From Thermoleophilia bacterium (GTDB lineage: Bacteria; Actinomycetota; Thermoleophilia; Miltoncostaeales; Miltoncostaeaceae), in assembly GCA_017882545.1 (NCBI GenBank), contig JADGPG010000119.1:1-62223 (forward strand): a DNA stretch of 62,223 bases, given 5' to 3'. The notes below the pieces were generated by a model, which did not search any database, was not told the origin of the DNA, and saw only the letters and a list, made by a program, of their open reading frames with translations. Made by a program: the position numbers and the translations under genes. How positions within the stretch are numbered: the first letter of the stretch is position 1; each line of letters starts with the position of its first letter. Shown here piece after piece: positions 18,122 through 27,240 of the stretch.

Positions 18122-18490
18122 ATGGCTCGCGTGAAGCGTTCGGTCGCCGCCCGCAAGAAGCGGCGCAAGGTCCTCGGGCAGGCCCGTGGGTACTGGGGCA
18201 CCAAGAAGTCCAGTTACCGCCGTGCGAAGGAGCAGGTCCAGCATTCGCTGCGGTACCAGTACCGCGACCGGCGTGTCCGCAAGCGTGAGTTCCGCCGTCT
18301 GTGGATCGCGCGTATCAACGCGGCCGCCCGTGAGAACGGATTGACATACGGCGAGTTCATCCACGGTCTGTCGCTCGCCGGCGTCGAGTTGAACCGGAAG
18401 GTGCTGGCCGACCTGGCGGTGCACGAGCCCGAGGCGTTCGCCGGACTCTGCGTGCGGGCTCGCGATGCCCGCCAAGCCGCCTCCGTCTAA
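18122..18490 (+). CDS. rplT: 50S ribosomal protein L20
   Basis: A 122-residue large-subunit assembly protein that binds 23S rRNA. It starts [17 protein letters not shown] and contains [17 protein letters not shown] and [15 protein letters not shown], all conserved; the C-terminal globular part reads [25 protein letters not shown]. In other bacteria L20 represses its own operon through the leader; no such structure could be confirmed here. Its last 26 nt overlap the next gene on the same strand. Confidence 0.97.
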   Translation: MARVKRSVAARKKRRKVLGQARGYWGTKKSSYRRAKEQVQHSLRYQYRDRRVRKREFRRLWIARINAAARENGLTYGEFIHGLSLAGVELNRKVLADLAVHEPEAFAGLCVRARDARQAASV

Positions 18491-19334
18491 CCGGGGAGCC
18501 CGACGCGGGCCGCATCTGCGGCCCCTGACATCGGCGCGGAACCCGCAGCTGAAGCTGCTGCGGACACTTGCCAATAAACGGGCGCGCCGCGAGCTGCGCC
18601 TGATGGTTGCCGAGGGCGAGGATCTGATCGTCGCCGCGCTCGCGCACGGTGTGCGCCCCACGGTGCTGCTGATCGACGCCGAGCGTGCCGACGAGATCGC
18701 CCCGTTGCTGGCGCAGCTGGGCGACGTCCACGAGGCCTACGCCGTGCCGCATCAGTTGTTGGCCCAAGCCTCCCAGCTGGCCGCGCCGCCGCGCCTGCTC
18801 GGCATCCTGCCGCAGCCCGGCCCGTACGCTTTTCGCGATGTCCGCTTCCCGCCGTCACTGGCCCTGTGGCTCGCCGGCGTCGCTGACCCCGGAAATGTGG
18901 GCACGCTGGTGCGCAGTGCCGCCGCGCTCGGCGCCGACTGGGTCGCGCTCGGGCCAGGGTCCGCCGATCCGTTCCATAGCCGCGCGATCCGCGCGGCTAT
19001 GGGCTCGACCTTTGCCATCCCGCTGCTTGAGGGCGTGCGCGGCGAGGACTTGGCGTCGCGCTCCGGGTTCCGGGTGATCGCCGCCGTCGTCGGCGACGCC
19101 CAGCCGCCGTGGGATGTCAACCTGACCGGGCCCGTGGTGCTCGCGCTCGGCGGGGAGCGGGACGGGCTTGCCCCGGGACTCGAACAGCTCGGAGACGGCG
19201 TGCCGGTCGATCGGGTCTCGATCCCGCAGACCGCGGGTGCGGAATCGCTCAATGTCGCGGCCGCCGGCGCGATCCTGCTGGCCGAGGCTGTACGGCAGCG
19301 CACGTCGAGCCCGTCGCGGCAGCGGGTCCTGTAG
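18465..19334 (+). CDS. SpoU/TrmH-family RNA 2'-O-methyltransferase
   Basis: A 289-residue RNA ribose methyltransferase of the SPOUT superfamily. It has an N-terminal substrate-binding part (about residues 1-110, with [19 protein letters not shown]) and a knotted SAM-binding domain carrying the three motifs [22 protein letters not shown] and [20 protein letters not shown]. The gene between rplT and pheS in many actinobacteria is of this type and probably modifies 23S rRNA; the target nucleotide is not predictable. ATG at 18465 lies inside rplT, giving a 26-nt overlap and probable coupling. Confidence 0.9.
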   Translation: MPAKPPPSNRGARRGPHLRPLTSARNPQLKLLRTLANKRARRELRLMVAEGEDLIVAALAHGVRPTVLLIDAERADEIAPLLAQLGDVHEAYAVPHQLLAQASQLAAPPRLLGILPQPGPYAFRDVRFPPSLALWLAGVADPGNVGTLVRSAAALGADWVALGPGSADPFHSRAIRAAMGSTFAIPLLEGVRGEDLASRSGFRVIAAVVGDAQPPWDVNLTGPVVLALGGERDGLAPGLEQLGDGVPVDRVSIPQTAGAESLNVAAAGAILLAEAVRQRTSSPSRQRVL

Positions 19335-19337
19335 CCT
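19332..19337 (+). promoter_or_regulatory. Start-proximal -10 box before pheS
   Basis: TAGCCT ends 8 nt before the pheS GTG, directly after the methyltransferase stop. The distance fits a leaderless transcript starting at or near the GTG. No clear -35. Confidence 0.35.
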
Positions 19338-19345
19338 CAGACGCC

Positions 19346-20356
19346 GTGGCAACGGCTGATGACATCGCCCAGATCCGTGCGCGTGCACTGGCCGACACGG
19401 CCGGTGCAACCACGCTTGCCGGTCTCGACGACGTGCGCGTCCAGCACACCGGCCGGCGGAGCACCCTGGCCGGAATCCTTGCCTCGATCGGCACGCTGCC
19501 GCCCGAGGAGCGCGGAGGCGTTGGCAAGGCGGCCAACGTCGCGCGGCGGGATATCGAGGCGGCACTGACTGAGCGCAAGTCCGACCTGGAGGCGTCGGAG
19601 CTCGCCGCGCAGCTGACCGGCGACCGCACCGACGTCACACTTCCCGGCGACCCGTATCCTCAGGGCGCGCTGCACCTGCTCAGCCAGGTCCGGCTCGAGA
19701 TCGAGGACATCTTCCTGGCCCTCGGCTACGAGATCGCCGACGGTCCCGAGGTCGAGACCGAGCACTACAACTTCACCGCGCTGAACACCCCGGAGGGACA
19801 TCCGGCGCGTTCGTCGTCGGACACGTTCTACGTCGACGGGACGTCGGGCACGATCCTGCGGACCCAGACCTCCTCGGTGCAGGTGCGGGTGATGGAGGCG
19901 CGCACGCCCCCGCTCTACGTGATCAGTCCCGGCGCGGTGTACCGGCGCGACGATGTCGACGCCACCCACAGCCCGATGTTCCATCAGCTCGAGGGACTGG
20001 CCGTGGACGAGGGCCTGTCGCTCGCCCATTTGATCGGCACGCTCAAACACGTGGCCGGGCAGCTTTTGGGGTCGACCGAGTACAGGATCATCCCCGATTT
20101 CTTTCCATTCACCGAGCCGTCGATCCAGTTGCTGGTGCGCTGGACCGACCGGTCCGGCAGAGGCTCGTGGATGGAGCTCTTGGGCGCGGGCATGGTGGAC
20201 CCCAACGTGCTCCGCTTCGCCGGCTATGACAGCGAGCGCTGGACGGGATTCGCCTTCGGCATGGGCCTCGACCGGATTGCCATGGTGCGTCACGGCGTGC
20301 CCGACCTGCGCATGCTCTTCGAGGGTGACCTGCGCTTCCTCGACCAGTTCTCCTGA
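19346..20356 (+). CDS. pheS: Phenylalanine-tRNA ligase alpha subunit
   Basis: A 336-residue catalytic subunit of the alpha2-beta2 synthetase that charges tRNA-Phe. An N-terminal coiled-coil (about residues 1-95, TLAGLDDVRVQHTGRRS and ARRDIEAALTERK) precedes the class II core with motif 1 around HLLSQVRLEIEDIFLALGY, motif 2 as SPGAVYRRDDVDATHSP and motif 3 as GFAFGMGLDRIAMVRHGV. GTG at 19346 is chosen: upstream in-frame sequence is Arg/Gly-rich and overlaps the methyltransferase gene. It is followed after 10 nt by pheT. Confidence 0.96.
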   Translation: MATADDIAQIRARALADTAGATTLAGLDDVRVQHTGRRSTLAGILASIGTLPPEERGGVGKAANVARRDIEAALTERKSDLEASELAAQLTGDRTDVTLPGDPYPQGALHLLSQVRLEIEDIFLALGYEIADGPEVETEHYNFTALNTPEGHPARSSSDTFYVDGTSGTILRTQTSSVQVRVMEARTPPLYVISPGAVYRRDDVDATHSPMFHQLEGLAVDEGLSLAHLIGTLKHVAGQLLGSTEYRIIPDFFPFTEPSIQLLVRWTDRSGRGSWMELLGAGMVDPNVLRFAGYDSERWTGFAFGMGLDRIAMVRHGVPDLRMLFEGDLRFLDQFS

Positions 20357-20366
20357 TCCGAGCACG

Positions 20367-22790
20367 ATGAAACTCCCACTCTCCTGGCTTCGCGAATACG
20401 TGCGTCCCGCGCTGGATGATGCGGCTCTGGCCGACCACATCACCGATGCCGGCCCGGCGGTGGAGGCCATCCACCACCTGCGGGTGCCTCAGGCTGACGG
20501 CAACCTGGACCGTTTCCGGGTCGGCCGCGTCGTCTCCGCCGAACAGCACCCGAACGCCGATCGCCTGCGGGTCTGCCAGGTCGACCTGGCGGAGCCCAAG
20601 CTGCGCCAGATCGTCTGCGGTGCGCCGAACGTCGCCGCGGGCCAGAACGTGGCCGTTGCCCTGCCGGGTGCCGTCCTCGGGGAGCACCCGCCGCTGGGCG
20701 ACGTCACGCTCCGCGGCGTCGAGAGCCGGGGCATGATCTGTTCAGAGTCCGAGCTAGAGCTCGCGGGGGCGTCGGAGGGCATCATGGTGCTCCCCGACGA
20801 CATCGCCGCGGGCACTCCGGTCGCCGAGGTCCTGCCCATCGCCGACACCGTGTTCGAGCTCGAGCTCACCTCAAACCGTCCCGACCTGATGGGGATCTAC
20901 GGCATCGCTCGGGAAGTCCACGCGATCACCTCGGCGCCGTTGGCGGCGCTCGACGCCTCCGAGCCCGAGGCGACCGGAGCCGGGTCCGTCGAGGACTACG
21001 TCAGCCTGCGGGTCGAGGCCCCGGACCTGTGTCCGCGGTACATGGCCCGCGTGGTCACCGACGTGCAGGTCGGCCCGTCGCCGGTGTGGCTGCGCGCCCG
21101 GCTCGAAGCCGCGGGGATGCGGGCGATCTCGAATGTCGTGGACATCACGAACTACGTGATGTTGCTGACCGGTCAACCCCTCCACGCCTTCGATCTCGAC
21201 AAGATGGCAGGCCCCGGCATCGTCGTGCGGCGCGCCCACGACGGCGAGCCGATCACGACCCTCGACGGCCAGGCCCGGGCGATGGACGCCGACGTACTGG
21301 CCATCTGCGACGCGGAGCGCCCCGCCGTGATCGCGGGGATCATGGGGGCCGAGGACGTCGAGGTCTCGGGGTCCACGACGCGGCTGGTGCTCGAGGCGGC
21401 GACCTTCGACGGTCCCGCGGTGCTCCACGCCGCGCTGCGGCTGGGACTGCGCAGCGAGTCAAGCGCCCGCTTCGAGAAAGGACTTCCGGTCGAGCTGCCG
21501 CCGGTGGCGATGGCGATCGCGACCCGCCTGCTCGTCGAACTCTGTGGCGGCCGGCTTGTCCCCGGCACGCTCGACGAGGCAGCGCCGGCGCCCGTTGTCG
21601 CGCCGGTGCCGCTGCGGCACGCCCGCTGCAACGCCGTCCTCGGCCTCGACATCGCTCCGGATGAGTCGGCTGCGATCCTGCGTCGCCTCGGATGCGAGGT
21701 GGACCAGGCGCCCGACGCCCACGAGGTGATCGTGCCGTATACCCGGCGCCGCGACGTCAATCGAGAGATCGACCTGATTGAAGAAGTCGCCCGGATTCAC
21801 GGATACGGCCGGATCCCCGCCCACCTGCCGCGGATGGTCGGCAATGGGACGCGGACGCCGGCCCAGCGTCGGGTGGAGCGCCTGCGCGGCTACATCGCCG
21901 ACCAGGGATTCTCGGAGATCGTGAGCTACCGGTTCGTGCCCGCGGGCGACGTCGACCGGCTTCGTCTGGCCGAGGACGATCCGCGCCGGCGCCTGGTGCG
22001 GCTGGCGAATCCGATCTCCGAGGAGATGGCCGTGATGCGCCGGTCGATGCTGCCGGGGCTGTTGCGGGCGGCCGCACACAATCAGCGCCACCAGCGCACC
22101 CACGGCGCCGTGTTCGAGTTCGGCCGCACCTATGCTCCTGCTCCCGATGGGCGCGCCGAAGAACGTGAATTCCTGGCCGCGCTCGTGTTCGGGGCCCCGA
22201 GCCCCGATCACTGGCGCGCGCCGCTGGCGAACGTTGACGTGCACGCCGCCGTGGGCCTGGCGCAGGCCCTGTGCAGTCTGGCCCGCGTCCGGCCCGGGAT
22301 CGACCGTAACCAGGCGCCCTACTTTCACCCGGTGCGTCAGGCGCGGCTGGTCGCCCACGACCGCATTGTCGCCTGGGCCGGGGAAGTCCACCCGCTGGTG
22401 CTCCGCAACTTCGACGTGGCCGGACCGACAGCCGTCGTCGTCCTCGATCTCGACGCGCTCGGTGCCGTGGCCCCAATCGGCGTGCCGCAGTTCGAGGACC
22501 TGCTCACGTATCCGGCCTCGACCCGCGATCTGGCGTTCGTCGTCGGCGATGACATCTCGGCGGCCACGCTGATTGCGACGGCCCGCCAGGCGGGCGGCGC
22601 GCTCGTGCGAGAGGCCCGGGTGTTCGACCGCTATGCGGGCGAGCAGATCGGGCCGCATCGGGTGAGCCTGGCGATCCGGATGGTGATCGCCGACCCGGCC
22701 CGGACGCTGACCGATCAGGAAATCGCCGACGCGGTGACCGCCGTCCGGACGGCGCTGGCCGACGAGCACGGCGCGGAGGTCCGGGCATGA
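20367..22790 (+). CDS. pheT: Phenylalanine-tRNA ligase beta subunit
   Basis: An 807-residue partner of PheS, of full family length. It begins MKLPLSWLREYVRP, carries an N-terminal EMAP/tRNA-binding domain (about residues 40-150, AEQHPNADRLRVCQVD), the B3/4 editing domain (about 205-370) and B5 domain (about 400-470, YTRRRDVNREIDLIEEVAR), the catalytic-like core, and a C-terminal anticodon-binding FDX-ACB domain (YPASTRDLAFVV to the end). ATG at 20367. Its last four bases overlap argC (ATGA), linking the tRNA synthetase and arginine genes in one unit. Confidence 0.96.
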   Translation: MKLPLSWLREYVRPALDDAALADHITDAGPAVEAIHHLRVPQADGNLDRFRVGRVVSAEQHPNADRLRVCQVDLAEPKLRQIVCGAPNVAAGQNVAVALPGAVLGEHPPLGDVTLRGVESRGMICSESELELAGASEGIMVLPDDIAAGTPVAEVLPIADTVFELELTSNRPDLMGIYGIAREVHAITSAPLAALDASEPEATGAGSVEDYVSLRVEAPDLCPRYMARVVTDVQVGPSPVWLRARLEAAGMRAISNVVDITNYVMLLTGQPLHAFDLDKMAGPGIVVRRAHDGEPITTLDGQARAMDADVLAICDAERPAVIAGIMGAEDVEVSGSTTRLVLEAATFDGPAVLHAALRLGLRSESSARFEKGLPVELPPVAMAIATRLLVELCGGRLVPGTLDEAAPAPVVAPVPLRHARCNAVLGLDIAPDESAAILRRLGCEVDQAPDAHEVIVPYTRRRDVNREIDLIEEVARIHGYGRIPAHLPRMVGNGTRTPAQRRVERLRGYIADQGFSEIVSYRFVPAGDVDRLRLAEDDPRRRLVRLANPISEEMAVMRRSMLPGLLRAAAHNQRHQRTHGAVFEFGRTYAPAPDGRAEEREFLAALVFGAPSPDHWRAPLANVDVHAAVGLAQALCSLARVRPGIDRNQAPYFHPVRQARLVAHDRIVAWAGEVHPLVLRNFDVAGPTAVVVLDLDALGAVAPIGVPQFEDLLTYPASTRDLAFVVGDDISAATLIATARQAGGALVREARVFDRYAGEQIGPHRVSLAIRMVIADPARTLTDQEIADAVTAVRTALADEHGAEVRA

Positions 22791-23773
22791 GCGGCGAGAT
22801 CGTCCACGTCCTCGGGGCCGCCGGCTTCGCGGGCGCGCAGCTGGCGGCGCTCGTCGACGGCCACCCGCACTTTGCGCTCGGGACCGTGACGGCACGCAGC
22901 GACGCGGGCTTGCGGCTGGTCGACATCTACCCCGAATACCGGGTCACGGCGACCATGACCGAACTTGACGTGGCGGCGATCGCCCCGGGTGACTTTGCCG
23001 CGGTCTGCTACCCGCACGCCGAGGCGTCCGAGCTCGTGGCGACCCTCGTCGACCGGGGCGTGCGTGTGGTCGACGTGTCGGCCGACCACCGCCTCCACAG
23101 TGCCGCGCTGTACCCCGAGGTCTACGGCTTCACCCACCCGCGCGAGGACCTGCTCGCCGAGGCGGTCTACGGGCTGCCCGAGCTGCACCGCGAGGCCATT
23201 CGCGGCGCGCGACTGGTTGCAAACCCGGGGTGCTTTCCGACGGCCGCGCTGCTCGCGCTCGCGCCGGTTCGGGACCACGTGATCCATGTGGTCGTCGACG
23301 CAAAGAGCGGTGTGTCGGGGGCGGGGCGGAGGCCGACGGCGTCCGTGCACTTCTCATCTGTGACCGAGAGTGTCACCCCGTACAAGGTTCTGACCCACCG
23401 CCACGCGCCCGAGATCGCTCAGGAGTTCGGCCAGGAGGTTCTGTTCACCCCGCACCTGGTGCCGGCCGATCGCGGTCTGCTCGCATCCTGCTACGGCCGT
23501 TTCGTCGGCGACACCCCGCATCCGGACGACCTGCTGGAGGCGTATCGGCGCTTCTACGCTCCTCACCCGTTTGTGGAGGTCGTTGACGCGCCGCCCGGGA
23601 TGCATGCGGTCCAACACAACAACTTCGCCCAGGTGTTCGTCACCACCGAGCCGCGCCGGGGACTCTTTGTCGGGTTTGGCGTCATCGACAACCTGGTCAA
23701 GGGTGCCGCCGGGCAGGCCCTGCAGAACCTGAACCTGATGGCGGGACGCCCGGAGACCGAAGGACTGGGGTGA
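22787..23773 (+). CDS. argC: N-acetyl-gamma-glutamyl-phosphate reductase
   Basis: A 328-residue enzyme of the third step of arginine synthesis: NADPH-dependent reduction of N-acetylglutamyl phosphate to the semialdehyde. It has the N-terminal nucleotide-binding GAAGFAGAQLAAL, the catalytic cysteine in VANPGCFPTAALLAL (C149), and the late HAVQHNNFAQVFV and GVIDNLVKGAAGQALQNLN motifs. ATG overlaps pheT by 4 nt and the stop overlaps argJ by 4 nt, so it is inside a tightly coupled operon with argJ, argB and argD. Confidence 0.96.
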   Translation: MSGEIVHVLGAAGFAGAQLAALVDGHPHFALGTVTARSDAGLRLVDIYPEYRVTATMTELDVAAIAPGDFAAVCYPHAEASELVATLVDRGVRVVDVSADHRLHSAALYPEVYGFTHPREDLLAEAVYGLPELHREAIRGARLVANPGCFPTAALLALAPVRDHVIHVVVDAKSGVSGAGRRPTASVHFSSVTESVTPYKVLTHRHAPEIAQEFGQEVLFTPHLVPADRGLLASCYGRFVGDTPHPDDLLEAYRRFYAPHPFVEVVDAPPGMHAVQHNNFAQVFVTTEPRRGLFVGFGVIDNLVKGAAGQALQNLNLMAGRPETEGLG

Positions 23774-24993
23774 GCACCTTCGATCCGATCCAGCGCGCGG
23801 ACTGGCTCGGGGCACCGCCCGCTCTGGAGCGAATCGCGGGCGGATCTGTCACCAGCCCCGAAGGGTATGCGGCCGCAGGCGTCGCCTGCGGGCTCAAGGC
23901 GTCCGGCCACCGCGATCTCGGCGTGCTGGTCGCCACACGCCCGACCGTCAGCTGGCTGATGGACACCACCAGCGCCCTTCCGTCGGCGCCGGTCATGCTC
24001 AACCGGGCCCACGGACGCGGCGGATACCGTGCGATCGTCGTCAACTCGGGCGTGGCCAACGCCGCAACCGGGGAGCCCGGGCTGGAGGACGCCCGGCGGA
24101 TGGCGGAGCTGACCGCCTTCGCGTTCGGTGTGGCCACCGACGAGGTCGCGGTCTCGAGCACCGGGGTCATCGGCGAGCGGCTGGACATGGACCGGATACC
24201 CCCGGCGATTCCTGACGCCTGCGCCCGCGTCGCCGGCGACGGCGGGGCCGCCTTCAACCAGGCCATCTGCACGACCGACGCCACCCTCAAGGGTGGTGCG
24301 TTCGCGCTGGCGCTGAATGGTCGCACCGTCCGGATCGGGGTCGCCGCCAAGGGCGCCGGCATGATCCGCCCGACCATGGCCACGATGCTGGCCTATGTCA
24401 CGACCGACGCGACCTTGACCCAGGACGATCTGCGCGCGGCCACCGAACGTGCCTGCGGCAGCAGCTTCAACCGGATCAGCGTCGACGGCCAGATGAGCCC
24501 CAGCGACACGCTGCTGGTGCTGGCCGCGGCCGACGGCGTACCGCTGGCGGGGCCGGACCTGGACATCTTTGCCGACGCCCTGCGGGCCGTCTGCCGCTGG
24601 GCGGCGATCCAGATGGTCAAGGACGGCGAGGGAGCCGACCACGTGGTGCGGCTCGCGGTCACCGGCGCCCACGATATCGCCGAGGCCGAGAGGGTCGCCC
24701 GGGCCGTCGCCGAGTCGCCGCTGGTCAAAACCGCCATCGCCGGGCGCGATCCCAACTGGGGCCGGATTTCGCAGGCGGTCGGACAGGCGCTAGCCGGCGC
24801 CTCCGGGCGGGTCCTGGAGCCGGAGGTCTGGCTCGACGAGGTCGCGCTCGACGACCCGTCCGCGGGGGCGGTGATGGATCGCACCGAGTACGACGTGACC
24901 GTCGCCCTCGGCCGGGGCGAGGCCGCCTACGCGCTGTGGGTCTCCGACCTCACGCACGCGTACGTGACCCTGAACGCGGAGTACCACACCTAG
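23770..24993 (+). CDS. argJ: Bifunctional ornithine acetyltransferase / N-acetylglutamate synthase
   Basis: A 407-residue enzyme recycling the acetyl group from N-acetylornithine to glutamate. The self-cleavage site is recognisable in GMIRPTMATMLAYV, with T205 as the likely new N-terminal nucleophile; other family motifs are NSGVANAATG, SSTGVIGERL and NRISVDGQMSPSDT. Family members autoprocess into two chains. It starts with GTG at 23770, overlapping argC by 4 nt. The presence of argJ implies the cyclic acetyl pathway, so argA is needed only to prime it. Whether it is bifunctional or only a transferase cannot be told from sequence. Confidence 0.96.
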   Translation: MSTFDPIQRADWLGAPPALERIAGGSVTSPEGYAAAGVACGLKASGHRDLGVLVATRPTVSWLMDTTSALPSAPVMLNRAHGRGGYRAIVVNSGVANAATGEPGLEDARRMAELTAFAFGVATDEVAVSSTGVIGERLDMDRIPPAIPDACARVAGDGGAAFNQAICTTDATLKGGAFALALNGRTVRIGVAAKGAGMIRPTMATMLAYVTTDATLTQDDLRAATERACGSSFNRISVDGQMSPSDTLLVLAAADGVPLAGPDLDIFADALRAVCRWAAIQMVKDGEGADHVVRLAVTGAHDIAEAERVARAVAESPLVKTAIAGRDPNWGRISQAVGQALAGASGRVLEPEVWLDEVALDDPSAGAVMDRTEYDVTVALGRGEAAYALWVSDLTHAYVTLNAEYHT

Positions 24994-25045
24994 GGCGCGC
25001 GTGACCGTGCGCGGCCCCGCCCCGCGACGCCGGGTTGCGGGGACC

Positions 25046-25051
25046 GATAAT
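25046..25051 (+). promoter_or_regulatory. Candidate -10 box before argB
   Basis: GATAAT lies 12 nt before the argB ATG, in the 70-bp gap after argJ, the only real gap in the argCJBD cluster. It may provide an internal promoter with a very short leader. No ARG-box was recognised. Confidence 0.35.
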
Positions 25052-25063
25052 CTTCGGCACCCA

Positions 25064-25954
25064 ATGGACACCGCGCATCCCGCATTCGGTTCGTCGGCAC
25101 CCGGGGACTACACGTCCCGCGTCGCCATCCTGCTCGAAGCCCTTCCGTATATTCGCGACTTTGCGGGCGCGACGATCGTGATCAAATACGGCGGCGCGGC
25201 GATGGTCGCACCGGAGCTCAAGGCATCGTTTGCGCGCGACATCGCCTTGTTGAAGCTGGTGGGGATGAACCCGGTCATCGTGCACGGCGGCGGACCGGAC
25301 ATCTCGCGCTACTCAGACCTCCTCGGCATCGACGTCCGTTTCGTCGACGGGCTCCGCGTCACCGACGCGCGCACCATGGAACTCGCCAAGATGGTGCTGG
25401 TGGGCAAGGTCAATAAGGAAATCGTCGCCCAGCTGCACGTCGCCGGCGTGGCGGCCGTCGGCCTGGCGGGCGACGACGGCCAGCTGATCCAGGCCTCCAA
25501 GCAGATGCCCAACGGCCACGATATCGGCTTCGTCGGCAAGGTCGACCACGTCAACGCGACCGTGCTCGAACGGCTGTCGGACTTCGTTCCCGTGGTCGCG
25601 TCGGTGGGCGTCGACGAGGACGGGCAGAGCTACAACATCAATGCCGACACGGTGGCCGCGAGCCTGGCCGGCGCGCTGCGGGCGCGCAAGGTGCTATTCC
25701 TCACCGACGTCGCCGGCCTGCTGGCCGACCCTGGGGACGCTGGCTCGCTGATATCCGAGTGCACGCTCGCCGAGCTCCACGATCTGCTCGATGCGGGCAC
25801 GGTCGGCGGCGGCATGTTGCCGAAGTTGACCGCGGCCAGGGACGCGCTCGGCCACGGGGTCACCGCTGCTCACATCGTCGACGGCCGTGTCGAACACTCG
25901 GTCCTGATCGAGCTGTTTTCCGAAGCCGGAATCGGCACCAAGATCACGCCATGA
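25064..25954 (+). CDS. argB: Acetylglutamate kinase
   Basis: A 296-residue amino-acid kinase that phosphorylates N-acetylglutamate (second step of arginine synthesis, the usual point of arginine inhibition). Motifs: IVIKYGGAAM (ATP site), VIVHGGGPDIS, KVNKEIVAQL and SYNINADTVAASLAGAL, then VGGGMLPKL. ATG at 25064 is chosen over an in-frame GTG at 25001 because the intervening residues are Arg/Pro-rich and cover a possible promoter. Arginine-sensitive kinases have an N-terminal helix; the short N-terminus here (about 25 residues before the kinase fold) may carry it. The stop overlaps argD by 4 nt. Confidence 0.96.
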   Translation: MDTAHPAFGSSAPGDYTSRVAILLEALPYIRDFAGATIVIKYGGAAMVAPELKASFARDIALLKLVGMNPVIVHGGGPDISRYSDLLGIDVRFVDGLRVTDARTMELAKMVLVGKVNKEIVAQLHVAGVAAVGLAGDDGQLIQASKQMPNGHDIGFVGKVDHVNATVLERLSDFVPVVASVGVDEDGQSYNINADTVAASLAGALRARKVLFLTDVAGLLADPGDAGSLISECTLAELHDLLDAGTVGGGMLPKLTAARDALGHGVTAAHIVDGRVEHSVLIELFSEAGIGTKITP

Positions 25955-27126
25955 GCGCTCCGGCCTGGATAGCGCGTGAGCAGGCCGCGCTAATGGCCAA
26001 CTACCGCCGGCAGCCGGTGATGTTCACCTCGGGATCCGGCGCATCGCTCTACGACACCGACGGGCGCCGCTACGTCGACTGCATGGCCGGAATCTCGATG
26101 ATCAACGTCGGCCACTGCCATCCCGCCGTCGTCGCGGCGATCTGCCGGCAGGCCGAGCGGCTGATCAACGTCTCGAACCTCTACTACACCGAGCCGATGC
26201 TCGAACTGGCCGAGTGGATCCGAGACCACTCGATGGGTGGCCGCGTGTTCTTCTGCAACTCGGGCGCCGAGGCCAACGAAGCCGCGCTCAAGCTCGCGCG
26301 CAAGCACGGCGGGCCGCTGCGCCCCGAGGTCGTGGCGCTTGAGCACGGCTTCCATGGGCGGACCTACGGTGCGCTCACGCTGACAGGACAGCCCGACAAA
26401 CGGACCGCCTTCATGCCGCTGGTCCCCGACATCCACCACGTCGGCCGCGACGACCTCGAGGCGCTCGAGGACACGGTCGGTCCGCGCACGTGCGCGATCT
26501 TCGTGGAGATCGTCCAAGGTGAGGTCGGGGTCCATCCGATCTCCCGCGAGATGCTGCACCTGGCGCGCGCACTCGCCGACCGCTACGGGGCGCTCCTGGT
26601 CGTGGACGAGATCCAGACCGGACTCTCGCGCACCGGTCCGCTGTTCGCCTATCAGGACACCGGCATCGAGCCGGACGTCATGTGTCTGGCCAAGAGTCTC
26701 GGCGGCGGCGTGCCGATCGGCGCGATCACCGCGCGGCCCGGCATCGACGCAACGTTCGCGCCGGGCGACCATGGCTCGACGTTCGCCGGCAGCCCGCTCG
26801 CCTGCGCGGCGGGCCTGGCCAGTTGCCAGGTACTCGCCGATCCGGAGCTCCAGGGCGCGGTGCGCGCCAAGGGCGCGCGCCTGTTTGCCGCCCTCCAGGC
26901 GTTGGTCGACGACGGCCTGGCGTCCGAGGCCCGCGGACGCGGCCTGATGTGCGCGATCGATCTGCCCGGGGCGCGGGCGGCCGAGATCACCGCGGCGATG
27001 CTCGGGCAGGGGTACCTTGTCAACAACACCTCATCCCGGACCCTGCGCTTCCTGCCGCCGCTGGTGATCGATGACGAGGACCTGGCGGGCCTCGCGGCGG
27101 CGCTGCGAACGGTGCTCTCGGGCTGA
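25951..27126 (+). CDS. argD: Acetylornithine aminotransferase
   Basis: A 391-residue class III PLP aminotransferase making N-acetylornithine from the semialdehyde. Features: CNSGAEANEAALKLAR (phosphate binding), FHGRTYGALTLTGQ, LLVVDEIQTGLSRTG (Asp to the pyridine ring) and the Schiff-base lysine in LAKSLGGGVPIG (K248). ATG overlaps argB by 4 nt. It is the last arg gene in this cluster; argF and argH are not in the window, and argG follows 4 kb later. The operon probably ends here; a short hairpin (CCCGG/CCGGG) follows at about 27138. Confidence 0.95.
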   Translation: MSAPAWIAREQAALMANYRRQPVMFTSGSGASLYDTDGRRYVDCMAGISMINVGHCHPAVVAAICRQAERLINVSNLYYTEPMLELAEWIRDHSMGGRVFFCNSGAEANEAALKLARKHGGPLRPEVVALEHGFHGRTYGALTLTGQPDKRTAFMPLVPDIHHVGRDDLEALEDTVGPRTCAIFVEIVQGEVGVHPISREMLHLARALADRYGALLVVDEIQTGLSRTGPLFAYQDTGIEPDVMCLAKSLGGGVPIGAITARPGIDATFAPGDHGSTFAGSPLACAAGLASCQVLADPELQGAVRAKGARLFAALQALVDDGLASEARGRGLMCAIDLPGARAAEITAAMLGQGYLVNNTSSRTLRFLPPLVIDDEDLAGLAAALRTVLSG

Positions 27127-27166
27127 CCGCGTGCCGTCCCGGTTGCCGGGCGCGTGGAGGCTCGCG

Positions 27167-27172
27167 TACGAT
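27167..27172 (+). promoter_or_regulatory. Candidate -10 box of the ABC transporter operon
   Basis: TACGAT lies in the argD-ABC gap, about 70 nt before the ATG at 27241. No clear -35. Confidence 0.3.
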
Positions 27173-27240
27173 CCGCTCACGTGGCGCCGGACCGGCCGCG
27201 GCTTTCCCCGACCCGACCCGAGCGCCCAAGGAGATGCGCG